NCBI GenBank assembly: GCA_024229515.1
Contig: JAAESI010000245.1
Coordinates: 1-64,000, forward strand
DNA: 64,000 nt
Source: Pseudomonadota bacterium
GTDB lineage: Bacteria; Myxococcota_A; UBA796; UBA9615
Reading direction: 5' to 3'
Below, piece after piece: positions 57,952 through 64,000 of this stretch. Each line of letters opens with the position of its first letter. The first letter of the stretch is position 1. The notes beneath the pieces are model-generated. The model had not been told where the DNA came from. It searched no databases and worked only from the letters and a program-made list of their open reading frames with translations. The translations under genes were made by a program, and so were the position numbers.

Positions 57952-60767
57952 GGCGCCCCCCGGAAGGTCGCGCCCAGGTCGATCCAGCGGCTGAGGAGGG
58001 CGATCTCGTCCGCGGTCAGGCCGCCGTGCGGCTCCGACCCCGGCGGCAGCTCGCGAGGGGCGTCCAGCTCCTCGCCCAGCAGCACCTCCATGAGCACGCT
58101 GGACGCCGCGCTCCCGCGCCCCGCGTCCACGTACTCGTAGCCCCCGCCGCTGCCGTCTCCCGGCGCGAGCAGGGACTCGTACGCGTCCGTGAACCAGGGG
58201 GTGGAGGCGTCCGTGAGGCTCAGGGACGCGCCCGCGCCGTGGCAGCCGCTGCAGGCCTCCACGAGCACCGGCTGCACGTCCGCGACGAAATCGATCCCCG
58301 CCCGGGTCCCCTCGCCCACCGCGGGCGCCTCCAGCGGACGCCGGGGATCGCCGTTGGCGAACCGGGAGAGCGTGACCGTCGCCGTCGTCATCACGTCCGG
58401 CTCGATGAACGCCTCGTCGGGGTCGCCGTTGAGGGCGCCGTGGCAGCCGGCGCACTGGGCGCCGTAGAAGCGCGGGTTCTGGTGTCCGACCCCCTGCTTG
58501 ATGGTCTGTCCGGGGCTGAGGTCGTACCAGCGGTTGTGCATCGCCCCGACGGCCATGCCACGGGCATCCAGCGTCTGCAGCCGGAACGGCACCCCCACCG
58601 GCACATCGGCGGCGAAGCTCCCGTCGGCGGCGAGGGGCAGCTCCGCGAGGATGCGCGCGGCGGGGTGGGGGGAGAGGGACACCGAGGTCGCCCCGGTGTG
58701 GCCGTCCCGGGTCTCGGAGGGATCGACCGGCACACGCTCGACCTCCAGCGCCTCCACGAGCCTCACGGCCGCGGCCCGCTCCGCGTCCAGCGGCTTGGCT
58801 CCCACCGGCTGGAGCTCGCTGAGGATGGCATCGTTCATCGGCACGCCGTTGTGCAGGAACAGGCCTCGGTCCCCGGTCCAGGCCTCCCACGTCGACGTCC
58901 GGCTCGGGCGAACGAACACGGGCTGGGGGTCGTGGTCGTGCTCGCCCAGGGCGTCGACGAGCACGGCCCGGTCGGCGATGACCGGGCCGGAGCCGTCGGC
59001 CGACTCGTGCAGCGTGAGCAGCTCGATCCGGAGGTCGAAGACGGCGTCGGGATCCTCCAGATCCACCGGGCCGTCCGCCACCGCCGCGAGCAGCCGTCCG
59101 TCCGGGAGGGCCGCCACTTCGCGGGCCAGTCGAGCGGTCACGCCGGCGCTCCGACTGCCCGGATCCAGCCGCGCCAGGGGGGGGGCGTAGAACGGCAGCG
59201 CCGCCTCCTCGACGGTCTCCTTGCTCCGGATCTCGGGGCCGAAGTTGCGCTCGATGATGCCGATGCGGCCGGCGTCCCAGACGCCCTCGAGGCTCCCCAC
59301 GGTCGTCGCGTAGCGCCCGTCGGGGAGCTCCACGATCCCGAGGAAGAGGTCCTCGATGGGCGTGATCCCAAAGTGGATGTGGTACTCGACGTGAAGGTCG
59401 GGGGGGAACCGGAACAGCTGCCCGGAGGCCTCGTCGGCGACGGCGTCGCGCAGCGTGCTGAAGACCACCTCGCCAGCCACCTTGCCGACCGTGAGCTCCG
59501 TCGGCGTCCGCTCCGCGTGCAGCGTCCAGGTGCGGCGGCGGACCTCGCCCGTGGAGGGGTCCATCTCGTACAGATCCGAGTCCTCGAAGCGCCCCTGATC
59601 AGCGACGGTGCCCGCCCGCGTCGACGCGAACCAGAGGGTGCCGTCGGCCAGCCACGCGGGATCGCGATCCGTGCCCTGGTCGGGGGCCGTAAGAGCGCGG
59701 GCTTCGCCGCTGCGAAGATCCAACTCCCAGAGCGCGTGCCCCGCGTCGTCGGGGCCCCGGAGCGCGAACGCCACCTTCGTGCCGGATGCGTCCACCGCGG
59801 GGTCGCGGATGTCGACAGGGCCGTCGTGGAGGGCGGCGGTGAGGTTGATGGCGCCCTCACCGTCGAGCCCGACGAACCACAGGTCGCTGCCCGGGGCGTA
59901 CCGGTCCAGGTCGAACGGCTCGCCCGGATCCAGGGGCCCCCGGACGAACACGACACCCTCGGCGGGCTCATCGCACAGCCCTCCCGTGGCCTGCTCACGC
60001 TCGGCGCAGGCCCACGCCGCGAGGGCCTCGGCGCGGGGGTCGTCCAAGCCGTCGAAGAAGCTGGCGTTGCCGCCCTTGTGGAGGATGCCGCCGCGGTGCA
60101 GGGGGAGTGACTTCGCCAGCAGGCGCGACCGCGTGACGTCTCCCGTCAACGACAGCATCCGCCGGCTGGCGACGTAGTTGGCCCGCGTCTGGGCCGTCCC
60201 GACCACGCCTCCGACGCCAGGATCGAGGTGGTAGGGGTTGGACGCGATCAGGCCATGGCAGTTGCCGTTGGCGCAGGTCAGCTCGAAGAGCACCGGCTGC
60301 ACGTCGTCGGCAAACTGCTGCTCCAGCGCGCTCAGCAGCTCCGGCGTCTCGCCCCCCTCGGTCTCCAGCTCGATCCAGCCCGCGACGTCGAGCAGGGCGT
60401 CGTCCTGGAGCGAGGGGAAGTTGTCCCCGCCCCGGTGCTGCACGCCCCCCCACGACTCCGCCAGAGGCTTGCGAATCAGGCTCGACAGGACCGGGGGACC
60501 CTCGGGGTCGATCGTGTCGCGGGCGGTCTCGTACGCGACGTCCAGGTCCGACAGCAGGCCGCGCTCGTCGATGTCGAAGAACAGCTGGCTGCGGTCGATG
60601 ACCTCACCGGTGGCCTCCGCGCCGGGGGCGACCCCATGGCAGGTGGACGCCGCGCAGCTGGTCTCCAACACGGGCACGACGTCGCGCTCGAAGACGTATC
60701 GGGGGTCTTGCGTCGGACAGCCGGTCAGCGCACCGGCCAGCAGCGCCAGGGCGACGGGCCGAAACAC
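57948..60767 (-). CDS. Large multi-cytochrome lipoprotein, HzsA-related architecture
   Basis: A 939-residue exported protein with lipobox LTGC. N-terminal cytochrome-like units carry C-x4-CHG motifs (CAASTCHG, CANGNCHG). A propeller-type middle follows (WFVGLDGEGAINL, DPAVDASGTKVAFAL, DPAWLADGTLWFAS). The C-terminal part has two standard CXXCH sites (CAGCHG and CSGCHG) after a domain with LQTLDARGMAVGAMHNRWYD. The order recalls HzsA-related proteins; that is a domain-level resemblance, not evidence of hydrazine chemistry. GTG 60767 is taken (one base after the tlpA stop), since the longer frame lacks a signal peptide start. Confidence 0.82.
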   Translation of the reverse strand: MFRPVALALLAGALTGCPTQDPRYVFERDVVPVLETSCAASTCHGVAPGAEATGEVIDRSQLFFDIDERGLLSDLDVAYETARDTIDPEGPPVLSSLIRKPLAESWGGVQHRGGDNFPSLQDDALLDVAGWIELETEGGETPELLSALEQQFADDVQPVLFELTCANGNCHGLIASNPYHLDPGVGGVVGTAQTRANYVASRRMLSLTGDVTRSRLLAKSLPLHRGGILHKGGNASFFDGLDDPRAEALAAWACAEREQATGGLCDEPAEGVVFVRGPLDPGEPFDLDRYAPGSDLWFVGLDGEGAINLTAALHDGPVDIRDPAVDASGTKVAFALRGPDDAGHALWELDLRSGEARALTAPDQGTDRDPAWLADGTLWFASTRAGTVADQGRFEDSDLYEMDPSTGEVRRRTWTLHAERTPTELTVGKVAGEVVFSTLRDAVADEASGQLFRFPPDLHVEYHIHFGITPIEDLFLGIVELPDGRYATTVGSLEGVWDAGRIGIIERNFGPEIRSKETVEEAALPFYAPPLARLDPGSRSAGVTARLAREVAALPDGRLLAAVADGPVDLEDPDAVFDLRIELLTLHESADGSGPVIADRAVLVDALGEHDHDPQPVFVRPSRTSTWEAWTGDRGLFLHNGVPMNDAILSELQPVGAKPLDAERAAAVRLVEALEVERVPVDPSETRDGHTGATSVSLSPHPAARILAELPLAADGSFAADVPVGVPFRLQTLDARGMAVGAMHNRWYDLSPGQTIKQGVGHQNPRFYGAQCAGCHGALNGDPDEAFIEPDVMTTATVTLSRFANGDPRRPLEAPAVGEGTRAGIDFVADVQPVLVEACSGCHGAGASLSLTDASTPWFTDAYESLLAPGDGSGGGYEYVDAGRGSAASSVLMEVLLGEELDAPRELPPGSEPHGGLTADEIALLSRWIDLGATFRGAP

Positions 60768-60768
60768 C

Positions 60769-61269
60769 TCAGTCGACTCCCAGCAGCCCACGCACCTCCG
60801 CCTCCAGGGCAGGAACATCCTGGGCTTCGATCTCGCCGTTGCGGACGGATCGAACCATCCCCGTGCGATCCACGACGTACGTGGCGGGGAGGCCGGCGGG
60901 GGAGTAGGCCTCCACGGCGGTCTGCTTCGGGTCGAGGGCCACGGGCAGGCTGAGCGCCAGCTTCCTGACGGCTCCGAGGGCCGGGCCCCGGGCTCGGTCG
61001 ACGTTCAGGGCGAGCACCACGGCGCCGTCCTCGCGCAAGCGGCCGTGGAGCGCATCCAACTCCGGCAGCTCCCGCAAGCACGGGGAGCACCAACTGGCCC
61101 AGAAGTTGACGACGACCACGCGCCCCTCGAAGTCCGTGAGCTTCACCGGCTCCCCGGACGGATCGACCAGCTCGAAAGCGGGCGCGGGAGTGCCCGCTTC
61201 AATCCCGGGACCCGCCGCTAGAGCGACGGTTGCGGCAAGAAAAAGCAGGGCTGTCAGGGCGATTCGCAT
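60769..61269 (-). CDS. TlpA-like periplasmic thiol:disulfide oxidoreductase
   Basis: A 166-residue thioredoxin-fold protein with a signal peptide (MRIALTALLFLAATVALAAG), AhpC/TSA-like opening APAFELVDPSG and active site FWASWCSPCLRELPEL. The cis-Pro region is AGLPATYVVDR. It probably keeps apocytochrome or other cysteines reduced, which fits an operon rich in CXXCH proteins and small Cys-ended lipoproteins. ATG 61269 overlaps the upstream lipoprotein gene by 16 bp. Confidence 0.92.
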   Translation of the reverse strand: MRIALTALLFLAATVALAAGPGIEAGTPAPAFELVDPSGEPVKLTDFEGRVVVVNFWASWCSPCLRELPELDALHGRLREDGAVVLALNVDRARGPALGAVRKLALSLPVALDPKQTAVEAYSPAGLPATYVVDRTGMVRSVRNGEIEAQDVPALEAEVRGLLGVD

Positions 61270-62231
61270 GGTCCTGGATCCTGTGCGGGAAGCGTGCCAA
61301 AACGTACGACCGTGCCGAATTGGTCCTGGATATCAGCAAACATATTACCGCCAACGAAGAGCACCTCGTCGCCATGTTTCCAGACGGCGTGCAGATCATC
61401 GGGCGTGGTCTGCACTTCCGGCAGCACCCACGCACCGTCCTCGTCGAGGTAGCCAACGAGGCCGCTCATGCCGGCGACCCAGACAGGTTCGTCAGGGGCG
61501 GTCCAGACGCCGTTGAGGGGCTGGTAGAGGGAGGCTGCGTCGACGGTCGCAAACTCGGCGCCACCCCAGTGCAGCATCGACGGCGTGCCGTAGCCGCCGA
61601 CCGCCCACACGTCGTCGTCGGCGGTGCGGCCCCGGATCGTGACGAGGCGCTCGCCGCCCACGTCGATCTCCTCCAGTTCGTCGTTCGGGCCGATCCGCCA
61701 GGCGGCGCCCTGACCCACGACCCAGCCGTCCCAGACCTTGAAGCCGGCGGTGCCGAGGTCCGCCACCAGCGACCAGGTCTCGTCCCGACGGACCCAGAGC
61801 TCCCCCGTGGCCGGGCTCGTCTCGAAGCTCCCGCCCACCGCCCAGACCTCGTCCGCGCTCCGGGCCCACACGCCGTACAGCGTGATGTCCGTGGGGAGAT
61901 CCTCGCGCGTGCGCACGCCCCCGCGTGAATGCAGCACCGCGCCGCCCTCCCCGACCGCGTACCACTCGCCCTCGGAGGGTCCATGGATCCACCAGAGGGT
62001 GCGATCTGCGACATCGGCTTCGTAACAGAGCTCGTCGCCGTTCAGGTGCACGAGCACCGCGGGACCGGATCCCAGCGGCCCCCCCACCAGCAGCCCTTCG
62101 TCACCGTTGGACCAGGCGGCGAGCAGCACTCCCCCCGGGATCGACTCCGTCACGACCCCGAAGTCGGGCTCCTCCGTGGGACAGCCGATCAGAACGAGCG
62201 CGAGCACGCACAGCAGGGAACGAGGGTGCAC
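61254..62231 (-). CDS. Beta-propeller lipoprotein, first gene of the cytochrome operon
   Basis: A 325-residue lipoprotein (lipobox LIGC) whose body is a series of blades with W/G repeats: GEWYAVGEGGAVLHS, DEVWAVGGSFET, DDVWAVGGYGTP, EPVWAVAGM-like and EVLFVGGNM. Such propellers bind partners or ligands rather than catalyse. GTG 62231 has AAGGA a few bases upstream. An FNR-like dyad is centred 42.5 bp upstream of the start, the only obvious control signal for the ten-kilobase operon down to apbE and the mob fusion. Confidence 0.75.
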   Translation of the reverse strand: MHPRSLLCVLALVLIGCPTEEPDFGVVTESIPGGVLLAAWSNGDEGLLVGGPLGSGPAVLVHLNGDELCYEADVADRTLWWIHGPSEGEWYAVGEGGAVLHSRGGVRTREDLPTDITLYGVWARSADEVWAVGGSFETSPATGELWVRRDETWSLVADLGTAGFKVWDGWVVGQGAAWRIGPNDELEEIDVGGERLVTIRGRTADDDVWAVGGYGTPSMLHWGGAEFATVDAASLYQPLNGVWTAPDEPVWVAGMSGLVGYLDEDGAWVLPEVQTTPDDLHAVWKHGDEVLFVGGNMFADIQDQFGTVVRFGTLPAQDPGPCESP

Positions 62232-62267
62232 CTATCCTTGCTAGCCTACCCCATCCGCCGACGCCAG

Positions 62268-62279
62268 TGACCGTCGTCA
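62268..62279. promoter_or_regulatory. FNR-spaced dyad TGAC-CGTC-GTCA between cytochrome operon and torD-like gene
   Basis: The centre is at -42.5 relative to GTG 62231 on the minus strand and about 165 bp before ATG 62438 on the plus strand. Confidence 0.6.
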
Positions 62280-62437
62280 TATGCCCTACATCGCCTATGA
62301 CAACGCGCATGAAGCCTCGCCGCCCCACACGCAAGTGTCACCAGCAGGGGGCGCTCGGTTGCGCTCCCCGCAGGACCTCGATCGGACGGCGCTTCAACCG
62401 TGGACGCCGCTCTCGCTCAGGTCCCGATGGAGAAGTG

Positions 62438-63094
62438 ATGATCATGGACTCCGCCATCGTTCGGAACCTGGACCGGGCGCGGGTCTACGGACTGCTCGCC
62501 GGCCTCTTCCAGCCGCCCCAGCCGGGGCGCGCCTCCGAGCTGCGGAGGTCGCGGCTCCCCGACCTGCACCAGAGCCTCAAGGCGTTGGGCGCCAGCGAGG
62601 AGCTCCTGGAGATCGCGGGCGTCGTGGCGGCGGCGCTGCACCGCGCCGAGGACGAGGAGCTGGTGTCCGATTGGGAGGCCAACTTCGAGGCCTCCGGCGA
62701 GCTCTCCTTCTCCCCCACCGAGGCGGCCCACACGGCCAAGCCGGGGACGGAGGCGGGGGTCAAGACGCAGCGCATCGCCGACATCGCCAGCTTCTACAAG
62801 GCGTTCGGCCTGGACGTGGTGCCCGGGACCGATCGGCCCGATCACCTCGGCGCGGAGCTGGAGTTCCTCCACGTGCTCGCCCTCAAGGAGGCGATCGCGC
62901 TGGACGAGGACAACGCCGAAGCCGCCGGCATCTGCCGCGAAGCTGCCCGCTGGTTCCTCGAGGAGCACCTCGGCGAGTGGAGCGGCAAGGTGTCCGAGAC
63001 GCTGTCCGAAGGCGGAGTGGGCCAGATCTACCCCGCCGCGAGCGCGCTCCTGGATGCGTTCGTCACCCTCGACCGAGCCGCCTACACGTCCTGA
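62438..63094 (+). CDS. TorD-family chaperone for a molybdoenzyme
   Basis: A 218-residue all-alpha protein. It begins MIMDSAIVRNLDRARVYGLL and contains the TorD/NarJ/DmsD family core FYKAFGLDVVPGTDRPDHLGAEL with EFLHVLALKEA, the signature used to bind twin-Arg leaders or the apo-enzyme. ATG 62438 has GGAG five bases upstream; the ATG at 62444 is the alternative. No periplasmic molybdoenzyme lies in the window, so the client could be the formate dehydrogenase alpha subunit or an enzyme outside. It overlaps the convergent Rrf2 gene by 13 bp. Confidence 0.85.
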   Translation: MIMDSAIVRNLDRARVYGLLAGLFQPPQPGRASELRRSRLPDLHQSLKALGASEELLEIAGVVAAALHRAEDEELVSDWEANFEASGELSFSPTEAAHTAKPGTEAGVKTQRIADIASFYKAFGLDVVPGTDRPDHLGAELEFLHVLALKEAIALDEDNAEAAGICREAARWFLEEHLGEWSGKVSETLSEGGVGQIYPAASALLDAFVTLDRAAYTS

Positions 63095-63510
63095 CCGGAC
63101 ATCCGGGCCAGGCGCGCCAGCGTGACTGATTCGGACATCTGCAGCACCGGCGCCGTGGCGATGAGCCAGAGGTCGTGCAGAGCGCAGGGGTTGGTCTTGT
63201 CACACGGACGATTGCCCATCGCGCAGACCCGCGCCAGGTCCCCCGCGTCGTCGGCGTCGACCGCCGCGACCACATCTGCGAGGTAGATCTCCTCGGCGGG
63301 CCGAGCCAGCCGGTACCCCCCGTGGTGCCCCTTCGTCCCCTCCACGAGCCCCGACTTGCGCAGCTGCGCCAGCACCTTGGCGAGGAACGCGGGCGGGATG
63401 CCCGTCTCCTCCGCGACCGCCTTGGAGGTGCTTCGGTCGGTCCCGTGCCGCGCGAGGCAGACCGAGGCCGCCAGGGCATACCGCAGGGTCAGGGGAAGAT
63501 CGGCCAGCAC
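63082..63510 (-). CDS. Rrf2-family regulator with three Fe-S cysteines (NsrR/IscR-like)
   Basis: A 142-residue winged-helix repressor: LTLRYALAASVCLARHG, recognition region STSKAVAEETGIPPAFLAKVL, wing GTKGHHGGYRLARPAEEI and three Cys in CAMGNRPCDKTNPCALHDLW (C-x6-C-x5-C). These Cys hold a [2Fe-2S] or [4Fe-4S] cluster in IscR, NsrR and relatives. With NnrS-like and oxidase-like genes around, an NO- or redox-sensing NsrR-type role is more likely than Fe-S assembly control. GTG 63510 is chosen over 63549 because AGGAG lies six bases upstream and the longer start would overlap the probable operator. Confidence 0.85.
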   Translation of the reverse strand: MLADLPLTLRYALAASVCLARHGTDRSTSKAVAEETGIPPAFLAKVLAQLRKSGLVEGTKGHHGGYRLARPAEEIYLADVVAAVDADDAGDLARVCAMGNRPCDKTNPCALHDLWLIATAPVLQMSESVTLARLARMSGQDV

Positions 63511-63533
63511 ACGCGACTCCTGAGTCTGATGAA

Positions 63534-63551
63534 GTGTGGGTACTCCCACAC
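63534..63551. promoter_or_regulatory. Probable Rrf2 operator GTGTGGG-TACT-CCCACAC
   Basis: A perfect seven-base dyad between the predicted promoter (63573-63601) and GTG 63510 of the regulator gene, in the untranslated leader. The position fits autorepression. Confidence 0.6.
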
Positions 63552-63572
63552 CTCAATGGGCCATATCCAACA

Positions 63573-63601
63573 GCTATAAGCATTTATCTCGTTTGTTTCA
63601 A
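63573..63601 (-). promoter_or_regulatory. Sigma70-type promoter for the Rrf2 gene
   Basis: On the minus strand TTGAAA (63601-63596), a 17-bp spacer and TATAGC (63578-63573). It is the best housekeeping-type promoter match in the window and lies in an AT-rich island. Confidence 0.6.
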
Positions 63602-63620
63602 GAGACGTCGACGTCTTTTG
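63599..63620. repeat. 22-bp dyad centred on AGACGTCGACGTCT
   Basis: Perfect 14-bp core (63603-63616) extended by three more pairs after one mismatch. It overlaps the -35 box of the Rrf2 promoter and ends four bases before the sigma54 element of the oxidase-like gene, so one protein bound here could affect both. Confidence 0.55.
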
Positions 63621-63623
63621 AGT

Positions 63624-63639
63624 TGGCATGGCGAATGCA
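63624..63639 (+). promoter_or_regulatory. Sigma54-type -24/-12 element for the oxidase-like gene
   Basis: Reads TGGCATGgcgaATGCA, two mismatches from consensus with correct GG/GC spacing. The predicted start is near 63650, two bases before ATG 63652. Confidence 0.55.
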
Positions 63640-63651
63640 TGTGCGGGACGC

Positions 63652-64000
63652 ATGAACAAGGCGGGGACGGAACTCGACGCAAGGTCGGCGCGCATCTGGA
63701 TCGGCATGGCTGTCGGCGTGCTGCTGATCGCTGGCATCTTCGCCCTGCTGCTGGTCATCGGGCGGATGCCTCCGTTCGACCGGCTGTTCTCCGACCCCGC
63801 GATGTTCCGCCGCGGCCTCGTCGTCCACGTCGACCTCGCCCTGGTGGCCTGGTTCTACTGCTTCCTCGTCGGCCTCTGGTTCCTGCTCCCCACCCAGGGA
63901 ACCGGCGCCCGTCCGTGCCACCACGCCCACTGGCTGTCTCTGACGGGCATCGGCCTGATGATCGGTGGCGCCGCGGTGCCGACGGCCGCACCCGTGCTCT
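63652..64000 (+). CDS. Haem-copper-oxidase-like membrane protein, 3' end outside window
   Basis: An open frame of 116 codons runs off the right edge. After a polar start (MNKAGTELDARSARIWIG) come helix 1 (MAVGVLLIAGIFALLLVIG), then MFRRGLVVHVDLALVAWFYC, where the His sits as the low-spin haem ligand does in subunit I of oxidases and NO reductases, and a third helix starting LTGIGLMIGGAAVPTAA. A cytochrome oxidase or NorB-like subunit I is the best guess; the rest of the gene is needed to confirm the copper ligands. GGGA lies close to the start. Confidence 0.55.
   Translation, partial: MNKAGTELDARSARIWIGMAVGVLLIAGIFALLLVIGRMPPFDRLFSDPAMFRRGLVVHVDLALVAWFYCFLVGLWFLLPTQGTGARPCHHAHWLSLTGIGLMIGGAAVPTAAPVL

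Noticed and set aside
57948-60767. Hydrazine synthase
   Set aside because: Only the domain order resembles HzsA; no HzsB/HzsC partners or anammox markers are present.

Overview
The window is GC-rich (about 70 percent by eye), gene-dense DNA from a Gram-negative bacterium. I infer Myxococcota or a related former deltaproteobacterial lineage. The grounds are giant Ser/Thr kinases carrying ATPase and TPR regions, an FHA-domain sigma54 activator, Asp-rich DDDDAT repeat proteins, a MopE-like beta-helix protein, several cytochrome lipoproteins and outer-membrane barrels. I found no rRNA, tRNA, insertion sequence, phage gene or CRISPR array. Start codons are often GTG or TTG, and many operon genes are joined by ATGA, GTGA or TGATG overlaps.

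1-9.7 kb holds envelope genes: a beta-helix surface protein cut by the left edge, an unknown 522-residue protein, a glycosyltransferase, a dicarboxylate/amino-acid:cation symporter, an outer-membrane barrel joined to a long charged spacer, an ApbE-like lipoprotein without the usual active site, and an Asp-repeat exported protein. 9.7-22.4 kb is signalling: srkA and a tRNA-type methyltransferase behind two giant kinases, a divergent FHA/sigma54 activator, a 468-bp structured gap with three copies of one palindrome, then an HDOD protein and a CheY-like protein, both lacking the phospho-acceptor Asp. 22.4-28.5 kb is a tightly coupled housekeeping operon: a 39-residue membrane peptide, hemY, an orphan DNA methyltransferase, a MazG-like pyrophosphohydrolase, malQ, yjbQ and pepP.

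28.6-51.3 kb looks like an anaerobic, formate and stress island. It has four universal-stress-protein loci (one broken), a NuoE/NuoF-like plus molybdopterin formate dehydrogenase, an NnrS-like membrane protein, six radical SAM enzymes (three clearly with N-terminal B12-type domains, one probable), a metallo-beta-lactamase-fold protein, a ferredoxin-dehydrogenase fusion, a five-haem cytochrome, a rhodanese, and a divergent histidine kinase/response regulator pair. 51.3-62.2 kb carries a MobB-MobA-like fusion and a long operon joining ApbE, cytochrome lipoproteins, DUF3570, DUF4266 and TlpA. 62.2-64 kb has a TorD-like chaperone, an Fe-S Rrf2 regulator and the start of a haem-copper-oxidase-like membrane protein.

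Two regulatory motifs tie the right half together. Six -24/-12 (sigma54-type) elements precede stress-protein, two-component and oxidase-like genes. Five FNR-spaced dyads TGAC-N4-GTCA occur, four of them in intergenic DNA. Five start codons lie 40.5-42.5 bp from a dyad centre, which predicts class II activation with leaderless mRNAs. I read this as a low-oxygen, NO or dormancy regulon with an uncharacterised radical-SAM pathway inside it. That reading is inference; the motifs and gene order are directly visible.
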